Below, one piece after another: positions 1-11,534 of a stretch of DNA of 64,000 nucleotides. The DNA is from Aegilops tauschii subsp. strangulata (lineage: Eukaryota; Streptophyta; Magnoliopsida; Poales; Poaceae). Both the position numbers and the translations under genes were made by a program. The number at the start of each line of letters is the position of its first letter. The stretch's first letter is position 1. The stretch covers positions 239,546,622 through 239,610,621 of the forward strand of contig NC_053039.3 of the NCBI RefSeq assembly GCF_002575655.3. The letters are read 5' to 3'. The notes beneath the pieces were generated by a model. That model saw nothing but the letters and a program-made list of their open reading frames with translations. It had not been told where the DNA came from and ran no database searches.

Positions 1-2119
1 CCACACTCCATTTGGCTAGTCGATATTTCCTTCTCTCACTATCTCCTTGCCAAAAGAATCTTGATCGGAAATAATCCAATCTATGTAAGACTCCTTTTGG
101 CAACTGGAAGAAGGAAATCATATATAGTACCATATTACTTAGTACTGAATTTATGAGGACCAATCTTCCACCCAGAGACAGCAGTTTACCTTTCCAACTG
201 CTAAGTCTTTTTTGCAGTCTCTCCTCGATGTGTTTCCATTCAGCATTTGTGAGTCTCCGATAATGTATCGGTATCCCCAAATATGTGATCGGAAATTCGC
301 CCAACCTACATCCGAATAGTTCAGCATAAAGGTGGGCCTCGTTTTGAGCGTCGCCAAAGCAAAACAATTCACTTTTATGAAAATTGATCTTGAGACCCGA
401 GAGTTGCTCGAATGCTGATAAAATCAGTTTCACATTTCTCGCTTTCTCGAGGTCATGATCCATGAAGAGAATCGTATCGTCGGCATATTGAAGTATAGAG
501 AGACCACCATCAACTAGGTGATTTACTATCCCAGCAATTTGGCCATCAACCTTGGCACGCTCAATCATGACTGCTAGCATATCCGCCACTATATTAAATA
601 GCATGGGCGATAACGAGTCACCTTGTCTCAATCCGTTCTTCGTTTGGAAATAGTGCCCAACGTCATCATTGACCTTAATGGCAACGCTACCTCCAGAAAC
701 GAAGTTATGGACCATGGCGCGCCACTCTGCAGAAAATCCTTTCATTCTGAGAGTCTGTTGAAGAAAGGGCCACTTGACTTTGTCATAAGCTTTTTCAAAG
801 TCTATTTTGAGTACCACTCCATTCAGCTTTTTCCGGTGTAGTTCATGGACTGTTTCATGAAGGATAACAACTCCATCTAGGATGTGTCTGCCTTGCATAA
901 AAGCAGTCTGTGAAGGTCGAACCACATGTTCAGCAACCGAATTTAGCCTTATAGTCACAACCTTCATGAATATTTTAAAAGTAACATTAAGGAGGCAAAT
1001 AGGTCTATATTGTTGTATCCTTTCAGCCTCATTAACCTTAGGTAGTAAAATAATCTCACCAAAGTTTAAGCGAAACAATTCAAGTTGGCCAGCATGAAGG
1101 TCGCTAAATAAAAGAAGGAGATCTGGTTTGATGACATCCCAGAAGTTCTGATAGAACTCAGCGGGGAAACCATCTGGACCTGGGGCTTTGTTATGCTCCA
1201 TTAGAAAAGCTGCATTTCTAACTTCCTCCTCCGAGTATGAGGCCGTTAGAAGGCTGTTTTCCTCATCAGAGACCTGGGGGATGTCATCTATTTGGGACTC
1301 ATCCATCGAGAAGTTTCCTTCCTGTGGGGCTCCGAACAGATTTTTATAATAATTAGTGATATAAGATTTCAGTCGCTCATGCCCCTCAATTGTGCCCTCG
1401 TCCTGTTGTAGGGAATGAATAATTTTCTTCCTGTGTCTGCCATTGGCAACTCCATGGAAGTATCTAGTATTCGAATCACCTTTCAGGATAAACTGAGAGT
1501 TAGAATGTTGGTACCATTTAAGTTCCTCTTCACGCAGCATGTTAGCTATCTGTGCATTCGAATGATTCTTAATCTCGATTTCATGCTCAGATAGGGGTCT
1601 AACCTCTGCCAAAGCTTCTAATTCATCAATGAAAGATGAAATACGAAGCTTCTCCTTTTTGAGGAAACCTACCGTATGTCTAGCCCAACCACCAAGGAAT
1701 TTATGTAATGCACGTATTTTGTTATTCCATCTATGTATTGGGGTAGGCCCGGCCACTGGTTTCTCCCACACCTCCTTGACCATATCATGCAAGCCATCCC
1801 GAAGCAACCACCCAAGTTTGAATTTGAACTTGCATCTGTGTTGTGGTCGTGGCAATCCAGTAGTTAGGAGAATGGGTGCGTGGTCTGATATAGCCTCGAT
1901 ACGAGGTAGAGCACGAACAGACACCATAGGAAATTTAGATTCCCAGTCAGTATCCATTAAAACGCGATCTAGTTTCTCATATGCCGGTTCTGGAAGACTG
2001 TTTGCCCAAGTGAACTGTCTTCCAATCATGGACACCTCTTGCAGATCTAGACTGTCAATGACAGCGTTGAAATGGAAAGGCCAATGATTATCAAACCTAC
2101 CACGGCTTTTCTCATTTGG
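1..2119 (-). pseudogene. LINE ORF2, endonuclease C-terminus and reverse transcriptase
   Basis: On the minus strand the frame gives an apurinic-type endonuclease end with the SDHAPI motif (near 1,880). Reverse transcriptase motifs follow in order: the PICLLN region, KIDFEKAYDK (motif A, near 800), GLRQGDSLSPMLFN (motif B, near 630), the catalytic YADD box (near 495) and ITYLGIP (near 270). This is the target-primed reverse transcription enzyme of L1-type elements, which nicks target DNA and copies its RNA there. The frame looks largely open through the RT. The 5' part of the same ORF is 38 kb away at 40,106-40,550, separated by the solo-LTR insertion at 2,119/2,120. The C-terminus continues beyond the left edge. 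Confidence 0.88.
2115..2119. repeat. Target site duplication TTTGG (partner 40,106-40,110)
   Basis: TTTGG directly precedes the solo LTR (2,120) and is repeated directly after it at 40,106-40,110. The LINE endonuclease reading frame rejoins across the site, which confirms the insertion. Confidence 0.92.
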
Positions 2120-3205
2120 TGTAGCGACCAGACCTCAAACAGTCTGATCTACCGTGCATCAGTGTCATCCCTAGATCAGTAATGCTGACACGCATAGTAC
2201 TTGGAGGATTTATAACAGAGTAGCAATCACACACTTATTACATCGAGTATCTCAAAAGAGAAATAAGTATGACAAATATGGCTTAAGGCCATCTAAAACG
2301 ATAACAGCGGAAGACTTGGAAGATAAGTGAGTCCATCAACTCCAATGGCATCACTGAGTATAAGACCACGACCTAAGGCACCTTACTCGTCGTCTAAAAA
2401 GTCTGCAACATGAAACGTTGCAGCCCGAAAACGGGTCAGCACATGGAATATGCTGGCAAAATAACACATAGAGAGTAATGAACAGAATAATGCTATCACT
2501 ACATGCATATTTGGCTGGTGGAAAGCTCTATGGTTACAGTTTTGCGAAAAAGCCAATTTTTCCTTACTACAAAGGAATAAATTTTATTTAACTATCATGG
2601 TGGTTGTTAAACATTGAGAATGGTTGACATCATCTCAATCCCAATTAAGTATCATCCTTAACCCAACAAAATTAATTTGAGTAACATGATGAGATTCACA
2701 TGATAATCCAAGTACTAGATACTCAAGATGTCCATAACCGGGGACACGGCTAATCATGATTAGTTTATACACTCTGCAGAGGTTTGTGCACTTTTACCCA
2801 CAAGACTCGATCTCCTCCGTTGGATTACTCGCAGTACATGGTGTTTGAGTGACGGATGACCGAGACATAGTCTTTCATAAGTGTTTGCACCTTACGATCG
2901 GGTAGACCGTTACACCTACTTTCCCCTACATCTGCTAGTCTACCACTGTAAGAGTTCACACAACTTAATCAACTATGCTAGAGCCCATAATAGCTTGTGG
3001 CTGCACACGGAAGTTTCTAGCATGAATAATCTCATGATCCCTTTGAGCCTGGGTGGCGGTCCAAAAGAAAACAGGCAATCACTCGAATACCCAGGTGCCT
3101 CAATCCACCCAGATGTGTGTTTAAGTTGCCACCTTAAGTAAACCATTAAATTAACAATCTCACATCTGTCATGGATACACTCACCCAATCCACGTCTACT
3201 AGCAT
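2120..3205 (-). mobile_element. Solo LTR of a Tekay-type chromovirus, 3' portion
   Basis: Reverse complement of the last part of the long LTR seen at 25,954-28,676. Its outer end reads TGTAGCGACCAGACC on the plus strand, matching the LTR end GGTCTGGTCGCTACA. The other portion is at 38,446-40,105. Together they give about 2.74 kb, the length of one Tekay-1 LTR (2.72 kb), with no internal region attached and a 5-bp TSD on both sides, so this is a solo LTR. It differs from the Tekay-1 LTRs at many bases and is an older copy. Short open frames here are not coding. Confidence 0.9.
3201..3205. repeat. Target site duplication AGCAT (partner 38,446-38,450)
   Basis: AGCAT lies immediately before the Angela 5' LTR and immediately after the end of its 3' LTR. 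The Tekay LTR sequence on both sides rejoins in register with the intact Tekay-1 LTR. Confidence 0.93.
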
Positions 3206-4935
3206 TGAAGGAAATATGCCCTAGAGGCAATAATAAATTATTATATATTTCCTTATATCATGATAAATGTTTATTATTCATGCTAGAATTGTATTAACCG
3301 GAAACATAATACATGTGTGAATACATAGACAAACAGAGTGTCACTAGTATGCCTCTACTTGACTAGCTCGTTAATCAAAGATGGTTATGTTTCCTAGCCA
3401 TAGACATGAGTTGTCATTTGATTAACGGGATCACCTCATTAGGAGAATGACGTGATTGACATGACCCATTCCGTTAGCTTAGCACCCGATCGTTTAGTAT
3501 GTTGCTATTGCTTTCTTCATGACTTATACATGTTCCTATGACTATGAGATTATGCAACTCCCATTTACCGGAGGAACACTTTGTGTGCTACCAAACGTCA
3601 CAACGTAAATGGGTGATTATAAAGGTGCTCTACAGGTGTCTCCAAAGGTACTTGTTGGGTTGGCGTATTTTGAGATTAGGATTTGTCACTCCGATTGTCG
3701 GAGAGGTATCTCTGGGCCCACTCGGTAATGCACATCACTATAAGCCTTGCAAGCATTGTGACTAATGAGTTAGTTGCGAGATGATGTATTATGGAACGAG
3801 TAAAGAGACTTGCCGGTAACGAGATTGAACTAGGTATCGAGATACCGACGATCGAATCTCGGGGAAGTAACATACCGATGACAAAGGGAACAACGTATGT
3901 TGTTATGCGGTTTGACCGATAAAGATCTTCGTAGAATATGTGGTAACCAATATGAGCATCTAGGTTCCACTATTGGTTATTGACCGGAGAGGTGTCTCGG
4001 TAATGTCTACATAGTTCTCGAACCCGTAGGGTCCGCACGCTTAACGTTACGATGACAGTTATATTATGAGTTTATATGTTTTGATGTACCGAAGGTTGTT
4101 CGGAGTCCCGGATGTGATCATGGACATGACGAGGAGTCTCGAAATGGTCGAGACATAAAGATTGATATATTGGACGACTATATTCGGACACCGGAAGTGT
4201 TCCAGAGAAGTTTCGGATTAAACCGGAGTGCCGGAGGGTTACCGGAACCCCCCGGGGAAGTATTGGGCCTTAGTGGGCCTTGAGGGGAGAGAGAGGGCAG
4301 CAGCCAGGAGGTGGTGCGCCCCCTCCCAGGGGGAATCCTAGTTGGACTAGGAGAGGGGGGCGCAGCCCCCTTTCCCTCTCCCTCTCTTTCCTTCCCCCCT
4401 TCTTTTCCTAGTAGGACTAGGAAAGGGGAGTCCTACTCCTACTAGGAGGAGGACTCCCCCCCTCTCCTTGGCGTGCCTAGGGCAGCCGGCCTCCCCCTTG
4501 CTCCTTTATATACGGGGGCAGGGGGGCACCTCTAAACACACTTGATATACGATATTTTAGCCGTGTGCGGTGCCCCCCTCCACCATATTACACCTCGATA
4601 ATACCGTTGCGGAGCTTAGGCGAAGCCCTGCGTCGGTGGAACATCATCATCGTCACCACGCCGTCGTGCTGACGAAACTCTCCCTCAACACTCGGCTGGA
4701 TCGGAGTTCGAGGGATGTCATCGAGCTGAACGTGTGTAGAACTCAGAGGTGCCGTACGTTCGGTACTTGATCGGTCGGATCGTGAAGACGTACGACTACA
4801 TCAACCGCGTTGTGATAACGCTTCCGCTGTCGGTCTACGAGGGTACGTGGACAATAGTCTCCCCTCTCGTTGCTATGCATCACCATGATCTTGCGTGTGC
4901 GTAGGAATTTTTTGAAATTACTACGTTCCCCAACA
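3206..4935 (+). repeat. Angela 5' LTR (1,730 bp)
   Basis: Starts TGAAGGAAATATGCC and ends CGTTCCCCAACA. It contains an AT-rich U3, a C/T-rich segment (4,310-4,490) with short inverted CTAGT/ACTAG motifs, a TATA box and U5. It is nearly identical to the reassembled 3' LTR (25,821-25,953 plus 36,843-38,445), with scattered base changes. Small open frames inside it recur in the 3' LTR and I do not regard them as genes. Confidence 0.93.
4505..4514 (+). promoter_or_regulatory. TATA box of Angela 5' LTR
   Basis: TTTATATACG lies after a GC-rich segment in the distal third of the LTR, a normal position for the Pol II core promoter. Transcription would be expected to start about 30 bp downstream. Confidence 0.6.
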
Positions 4936-4936
4936 G

Positions 4937-4949
4937 TGGTTTCAGAGCC
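4937..4949 (+). promoter_or_regulatory. Primer binding site of Angela
   Basis: TGGTTTCAGAGCC lies one base after the LTR end. It resembles the initiator-Met tRNA complement TGGTATCAGAGC with one mismatch, as is usual for Copia elements. Confidence 0.8.
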
Positions 4950-6205
4950 TGGTTTTATGCGTTGATGCTATGCACGAGTAGAATACAAGTGAGTTGTGGG
5001 CGATATAAGTCATACTGCTTACCAACATGTCATACTTTGGTTCAGCGGTATTGTGAGATGAAGCGGCCCGGACCGACATTACGCGTACGCTTACGCGAGA
5101 CTGGTTTCACCGTTGCGAGCACTCGTTGCTTAAAGGTGACCGGCGGGTGTCTGCCTGTCTCACTTTAGTTGAACCGAGTGTGGCTACGCCCGGTCCTTGC
5201 GAAGGTTAAAACAGCACCAACTTGACAAACTATCGTTGTGGTTTTGATGCGTAGGTAAGAACGGTTCTTGCTAAGCCCGTAGCAGCCACGTAAAACATGC
5301 AACAACAAAGTAGAGGACGTCTAACTTGTTTTTGCAAGGCATGTTGTGATGTGATATGGTCAAGACATGATGTGATATAATTTGTTGTATGAGATGATCA
5401 TGTTTCGTAACCGAGTTATCGGCAACTGGCAGGAGCCATATGGTTGTCGCTTTATTGTATGAAATGCAATCGCCATGTAATAGTTTTACTTTATCACTAA
5501 GCAGTAGCGATAGTCGTAAAAGCAATTAGTTGGCGAGACGACAACGATACTACGATGGAGATCAAGGTGTCGCGCCGGTGACGATGGTGATCATGATGGT
5601 GCTTCGGAGATGGAGATCACAAGCACGGTGCTTCGGAGATGGAGATCACAAGCACAAGATGATGATGGCCATATCATATCACTTATATTGATTGCATGTG
5701 ATGTTAATCCTTTATGCATCTTATCTTGCTTTGATTGACGGTAGCATTATAAGATGATCTCTCACTAAAATTTCAAGATAAAAGTGTTCTCCCTGAGTAT
5801 GCACCGTTGCGAAAGTTCTTCGTGCTGAGACACCACGTGATGATCGGGTGTGATAGGCTCTACGTTCAAATACAATGGGTGCAAAACAGTTGCACATGCG
5901 GAATACTCAGGTTAAACTTGACGAGCCTAGCATATGCAGATATGGCCTCGGAACACGGAGACCGAAAGGTCGAGCGTGAATCATATAGTAGATATGATCA
6001 ACATAGTGATGTTCACCATTGAAACTACTCCATCTCATGTGATGATCGGACATGGTTTAGTTGATTTGGATCACGTAATCACTTAGATGATTAGAGGGAT
6101 ATCTATCTAAGTGGGAGTTCTTAAGTAATATGATTAATTGAACTTAAATTTATCATGAACTTAGTACCTGATAGTATCTTGCTTGTCTATGTTAATTGTA
6201 GATAA
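4950..6205 (+). other. Angela untranslated leader
   Basis: About 1.25 kb between the PBS and gag, without a convincing gene. It is homologous to the leader of Copia-2 (45,319-46,539). It holds a perfect tandem duplication of 29 bp (5,598-5,626 and 5,627-5,655) that Copia-2 has only once. The end has the conserved AAGTGGGAGTTCTTAAGTAA-type segment before the gag ATG. Confidence 0.7.
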
Positions 6206-7012
6206 ATGGCCCGTGCTGTTGTTCCGTTGAATTTTAATGCGTTCCTTGAGAAAGCTAAGTTGAAAGATGATGGTAGCAATTACACGGACTGGGTCCGTAA
6301 CTTGAGGATTATCCTCATTGCTGCACAGAAGAATTACGTCCTGGAAGCACCGCTAGGTGCCAGGCCTCTTGCAAGAGCAACGCTAGAAGTTATGAACGTC
6401 TGGCAGAGCAAAGCTAATGACTACTCAATAGTTCAGTGTGCCATGCTTTACGACTTAGAACCGGGTCTTCAACGACATTTTGAACGTCATGGAGCATATG
6501 AGATGTTCCAGGAGTTGAAGTTAATATTTCAAGCAAATGCCCAGATTGAGAGATATGAAGTCTCCAATAAGTTCTATAGCTGCAAGATGGAAGAGAATAG
6601 TTCTGTCAGTGAGCATATACTCAGAATGTCTGGGTATAATAATCACTTGATTCAACTGGGAGTTCAACTTCCGGATGATTGCGTCATTGACAGAATTCTT
6701 CAATCACTGCCACCAAGCTACAAGAGCTTCGTGATGAACTATAACATGCAAGGGATGGATAAGACAATTCCTGAGCTCTTCGCAATGCTAAAGGCAGCGG
6801 AGGTAGAAATCAAAAAGGAGCATCAAGTGTTGATGGTCAGTAAAACCACTAGTTTCAAGAAAAAGGGCTAAGGGAAGAAGAAAGGGAACTTCAAGAAGAA
6901 CAACAAGCAAGTTGCTGTTCAGGAGAAGAAATCCAAGTCTGGACCTAAGCCTGAAACTGAGTGCTTCTAGTGTAAGCAGACTGGTCACTGGAAGCGGAAC
7001 TGCCCCAAGTAT
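6206..7012 (+). pseudogene. Angela gag (capsid and zinc knuckle), broken
   Basis: ATG at 6,206 opens a 221-codon frame with the Copia-type gag domain (N-terminal LEKAKLKDDGSNY segment, then the UBN2-like core with YEMFQELKLIFQ and MNYNMQGMDK). This protein packages element RNA into cytoplasmic particles. A stop ends the frame at 6,869-6,871 in the lysine-rich linker. The zinc knuckle that follows (CKQTGHWKRNC) has a TAG inside it at about 6,968-6,970, where the Copia-2 paralogue has an ordinary codon. Start chosen by homology with Copia-2 (ATG at 46,540). Confidence 0.85.
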
Positions 7013-7990
7013 TTGGCGGATAAGAAGGATGGCAAGGTTAACAAAGGTATATGTGATATACATGTTATTGATGTGTACCTTACTAATACTCGCAGTAGCA
7101 CCTGGGTATTTGATACTGGTTCTGTTGCTAATATTTGCAACTCGAAACAGGGGCCACGGATTAAGCGAAGATTGGCTAAGGATGAGGTGACGATGCGCGT
7201 GGGAAATGGTTCCAAAGTCGATGTGATCGCCATCGGCACGCTACCTCTACATCTACCTTCGGGATTAGTTTTAGACCTAAATAATTGTTATTTGGTGCCA
7301 GCGTTGAGCATGAACATTATATCTGGATCTTGTTTAATGCGAGACGGTTATTCATTTAAATCAGAGAATAATGGTTGTTCTATTTATATGAATAATATCT
7401 TTTATGGTCATGCACCCTTGAAGAGTGGTCTATTTTTAATGAATCTCGATAGTAGTGATACACATATTCATAATGTCGAAGCCAAAAGATGCAGAGTTGA
7501 TAATGACAGTGCAACTTATTTGTGGCACTGCCGTTTGGGTCATATCGGTGTAAAGCGCATGAAGAAACTCCATACTGATGGAATTTTGGAATCACTTGAT
7601 TTTGAATCACTTGATACTTGCGAACCGTGCCTCATGGGCAAGATGACCAAAACACCGTTCTCCGGAACTATGGAGAGAGCAACAGATTTGTTGGAAATCA
7701 TACATACGGATGTATGTGGTCCGATGAATATTGAGGCTCGTGGCGGATATCGTTATTTTCTCACCTTCACAGATGATTTGAGAAGATATGGGTATATCTA
7801 CTTAATGAAACATAAGTCTGAAACATTTGAAAAATTCAAAGAATTTCAGAGTGAAGTTGAAAATCATCGTAACAAGAAAATAAAATTCCTACGATCTGAT
7901 CGTGGAGGAGAATATTTGAGTTACGAGTTTGGCCTACATTTGAAACAATGCGGAATAGTTTCGCAACTCACGCCACCCGGAACACCATAG
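7013..7990 (+). pseudogene. Angela protease and integrase N-terminal/core
   Basis: Continuation of the polyprotein. Protease active site WVFDTGS lies near 7,105. The GAG-pre-integrase HHCC zinc domain has LWHCRLGH (near 7,520) and CEPCLMGK (near 7,620). The integrase core has the first Asp in HTDVCGP (near 7,705) and the second in SDRGGEY (near 7,900). The frame ends in TAG at 7,988-7,990. Copia-2 has CAG at the same place, so this stop is a C-to-T change. Confidence 0.88.
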
Positions 7991-9363
7991 CGTAATGGTG
8001 TGTCCGAACGTCGTAATCGTACTTTATTAGATATGGTGCGATCTATGATGTCTCTTACTGATTTACCGCTATCGTTTTGGGGTTATGCTTTAGAGACGGC
8101 TGCATTCACTCTAAATAGGACACCATCTAAATCCGTTGAGACGACGCCTTATGAACTATGGTTTGGCAAGAAACCAAAGTTGTCGTATCTTAAAGTTTGG
8201 GGTTGCGATGCTTATGTGAAGAAACTTCAACCTGATAAGCTCGAACCTAAATCAGAGAAATGTGTCTTCATAGGATACCCAAAGGAGACTGTTGGGTACA
8301 CCTTCTATCACAGATCCGAAGGCAAGATATTCGTTGCTAAGAATGGATCCTTTCTAGAGAAGGAGTTTCTCTCGAAAAATGTGAGTGGGAGGAAAGTAGA
8401 ACTTGATGAGGTAACTGTACCTGCTCCCTTATTGGAAAGTAGATCATCGCAGAAATCAGTTTCTGCGACACCTACACCAATTAGTGAGGAAGTTAATGAT
8501 AATGATCATGAAACTTCAGATCAAGTTATTACTGAACCTCGCAGGTCAACTAGATCAAGATCCGCACCAGAGTGGTACGGCAATCCTGTTCTGGAGGTCA
8601 TGTTACTAGACCATGACGAACCTATGAACTATGAAGAAGCGATGGTGAGCCCAGATTCCGCAAAATGGCTTGAAGCCATGAAATCCGAGATGGGATCCAT
8701 GTATGAGAACAAAGTATGGCCTTTGGTTGACTTGCCCGATGGTCGGCAAGCCATTGAAAATAAATGGATCTTCAAGAAGAAGACTGACGCTGATGGTAAT
8801 GTTACTGTCTATAAAGCTCGACTTGTTGCGAAAGGTTTTCGACAAGTTCAAGGGATTGACTACGATAAGACCTTCTCACCCGTAGCGATGCTTAAGTCTG
8901 TCCGAATCATGTTAGCAATTGCCGCATTTTATGATTATAAATTTGGCAAATGGATGTCAAAACTGCATTCCTGAATGGATTTCTGGAAGAAGAGTTGTAT
9001 ATGATGCAACCGGAAGGTTTTGTCGATCCGAAGAGAGCTAACAAAGTGTGCAAGCTCCAGCAATCCATTTATGGACTGGTGCAAGCCTCTCGGAGTTGGA
9101 ATTAACGCTTTGATAGTGTGATCAAAGCATTTGGTTTTATACAGACTTTTGGAGAAGCCTGTATTTACAAGAAAGTGAGTGGGAGCTCGATAGCATTTCT
9201 GATATTATATGTGGATGACATATTACTGATTGGAAATGATATAGAATTTCTGGATAGCATAAAGGGATACTTGAATAAGAGTTTTTCAATGAAAGACCTC
9301 GGTGAAGCTGCATATATATTAGGCATTAAGATCTATAGAGATAGATCAAGACGCTTAATTGGA
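7991..9363 (+). pseudogene. Angela integrase end and reverse transcriptase, 5' part
   Basis: Starts with the integrase Glu motif VSERRN. A DUF-type integrase C-terminal region with WGCDAYVK follows, then a proline/serine linker, then RT (WIFKKKTDADG near 8,765; VAKGFRQ; FSPVA). A one-base deletion near 8,940 shifts the frame, as comparison with Copia-2 near 49,225 shows. A stop near 9,105 follows in the SWN-RFD segment. The RT catalytic box YVDDILLIGND lies at about 9,208-9,240. The gene is cut at 9,363 by the Tat insertion; RT continues after the TSD at 10,541 and at 24,960. Confidence 0.88.
9359..9363. repeat. Target site duplication TTGGA (partners 10,536-10,540 and 24,955-24,959)
   Basis: TTGGA precedes the Tat-type LTR at 9,364 and follows it at 10,536. 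It also follows the right LTR of Tat-1 at 24,955. The uninterrupted site is seen in Copia-2 near 49,650, where the RT frame runs straight through. Confidence 0.92.
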
Positions 9364-10535
9364 TGTCGGGTGGTTGGGGCGACATATGCCAAAGGATGGC
9401 TTATCATTGTGGGAGCCAATAAAACGTCGCCGGTGCCTGGAAACGGGATGAGGCGAAGACATGCACGCCGGCGAATCTTACCCAGGTTCGGGGCTCTCCG
9501 AGGAGATAACACCCCTAGTCCTGCTCTGCGGGGTCTCCGCATGATCACTAGCTCGATAAAGAGTAGCTACAATCGCTCCTAGAGCTGTTGGGATCAAGGG
9601 AGAAGAAGAACAAGGCTAGCTCTTGCTTCTCTCTATCTATGGTGTGTGTGCGTGTGCTATGCTTGGAAGCCAAACATGCAGAGGTGCCAACTATGCTTGG
9701 GTGCGAACCCCTTGCATGGGTGCTCCGGGGGGTTTATATAGGCCTACCCCCGGGGGGTACAATGGTAATCCGACTGGGAACTGGCCCCAGCCGTCAGTGT
9801 CTACGCCTGCCGGCTCCTCCGCCGGCTGCTGGGTCCCGTCGGCTGGTGGGTCCCGCCGGCTGCCGGCTACTCGGTCGGCAGGCCGGCCCCACCGCCTAGG
9901 GTCTTGTCGGCGGCTGCTTACTGTAGCCGCGCCTCTGATGATGAGGGCTTTGTCGAGGTAAGCGTGGCTACAGTGATCCGCGTCGGGGGCTATCACTGTA
10001 GCCTCACCTCGTCTTGTCTCCTTAAATGGGCTCCTGCTTCGAGGAAGGGAGTCGCCGGCTTCTGGAGGCCGGCTATGCTCCTGGCCGACTAGGAAAGGCC
10101 GGGCCTCCTTCACGCCTCCCTCTGGCTGAAGGGGCCCGCAGTCCTTGGGCTGTGCAGGAGTGGGTCGTGGATGACGTCGTAGCTGGCGTGGCTACAGTGC
10201 CCGGCCGCATGGGAGACATCCCTCCCGTACGGCCTCCTGTAGCCATGCCTGCCTCGGGCTTCGGGGGTCGTGGGCCGCACTGTGGCCATGCCCCGTCAGG
10301 TCGTCGTTATGTACGGGCGGTTGTGGTCTCGGCCGGCTTCTAGGAGTCGGCGTTCTTCTTGGCCGGCTTCTTGGAGTCGGTGAGCCTGGGTTGCCTTCCG
10401 GGAGTCGGCTTTAGGGGTAGCCGGCCCGGGAAGGCGGCCCAAATGCTTGGAGTGCTTGAAGGCCCAAAGGCCTGATAAATTTTCTGAAGAGCCAGGGGTA
10501 GCCGGTTTGGCTACCCGTGGCCACTTACTCCGACA
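9364..10535 (-). mobile_element. Solo LTR of Tat-type element (1,172 bp)
   Basis: Starts TGTCGGGTGG and ends ACTCCGACA, with TGTCGG/CCGACA terminal inverted repeats and TTGGA on both sides. It matches the Tat-1 5' LTR (23,800-24,954), but has a short tandem duplication near 9,835-9,855 that the other copy lacks. A reverse-strand TATA box lies near 9,735-9,745. Because Angela RT continues directly on both sides, this is formally a solo LTR at the Tat-1 insertion site. Open frames in it are shared with 24,024-24,762 and look incidental. Confidence 0.9.
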
Positions 10536-10540
10536 TTGGA

Positions 10541-11368
10541 CTTTCACAAAGCACATACCTTGACAAAGTTTTGAAGAAGTTCAAAATGGATCAAGCAAAG
10601 AAAGGGTTCTTGCCTGTACTACAAGGTGTGAGATTGAGTAAGACTCAATGCCCGACCACTGCAGAAGATAGAGAGAAGATGAAGGATGTTCCCTATGCTT
10701 CAGCCATAGGCTCTATCATGTATGCAATGCTGTGTACCAGACCTGATGTGTCCCTTGCTATAAGTTTAGCAGGAAGGTACCAAAGTAATCCAGGAGTGGA
10801 TCACTGGACAGCGGTCAAGAACATCCTGAAATACTTGAAAAGGACTAAGGATACGTTTCTCGTTTATGGAGGTGACAAAGAGCTCATCGTAAGTGGTTAC
10901 GTTGATGCAAGCTTTGACACTGATCCGGACGATTCGAAATCGCAAACCGGATACGTATTTACATTGAACGGTGGAGCTGTCAGTTGGTGTAGTTCTAAGC
11001 AAAGTGTCGTGGCGGGATCTACGTGTGAAGCGGAATACATAGCTGCTTCGGAAGCAGCAAATGAAGGAGTCTGGATGAAGGAGTTCATATCCGATCTAGG
11101 TGTCATACCTAGTACATCAGAACCAATGAAAATCTTTTGTGACAATACTGGTGCAATTGCCTTAGCAAAGGAATCCAGATTTCACAAGAGAACCAACCAC
11201 ATCAGAAGACGCTTCAATTCCATCCGGGATTTAGTCCAAGTGGGAGACATAGAAATTTGCAAGATACATACGGATCTGAATGTTGCAGACCCGTTGACTA
11301 AACCTCTTCCACGAGCAAAACATGATCAGCACCAAGACTCCATGGGTGTAAGAATCATTACTATGTAA
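10541..11368 (+). pseudogene. Angela RT end and RNase H (duplicate copy)
   Basis: The frame continues the Angela polyprotein from STYLDKVLKKFKMD through the RT thumb (YASAIGSIMYAML, TRPDVSLAI) into Ty1-type RNase H (VDASFDTD, SSKQSVVAGSTCEAEY, FCDNTGA, HIRRRFN) and the LPRAKHDQH tail. It stops with TAA shortly before the polypurine tract. The paralogue at 24,960-25,787 differs at a few codons, for example D/N near 10,929 and N/K near 11,197. This is a duplicated 3' gene fragment without its own start. Confidence 0.9.
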
Positions 11369-11401
11369 TCTAGATTATTCACTCTAGTGCAAGTGGGAGA
11401 C

Positions 11402-11534
11402 TGAAGGAAATATGCCCTAGAGGCAATAATAAAGTATTATATATTTCCGTATATCATGATAAATGTTTATTATTCAAGCTAGAATTGTATTAACCGGAAA
11501 CATAATACATGTGTGAATACATAGACAAACAGAG
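11402..11534 (+). repeat. Start of Angela 3' LTR (duplicate fragment)
   Basis: TGAAGGAAATATGCC follows the polypurine tract (11,392-11,401). The fragment runs 133 bp to the CAGAG site, where Tekay LTR sequence begins, exactly as at 25,821-25,953. Confidence 0.92.

Noticed and set aside
9588..10343. Open frames in the Tat solo LTR (repeated at 24,024-24,762)
   Set aside because: Both copies are the same LTR; frames run against the element's transcription direction and have no domain similarity.
10517..10540. Apparent start codon region giving the Angela RT fragment a new N-terminus (also 24,936)
   Set aside because: The frame simply reads from the LTR end through TTGGA into RT by chance; no evidence of use as a chimeric gene.
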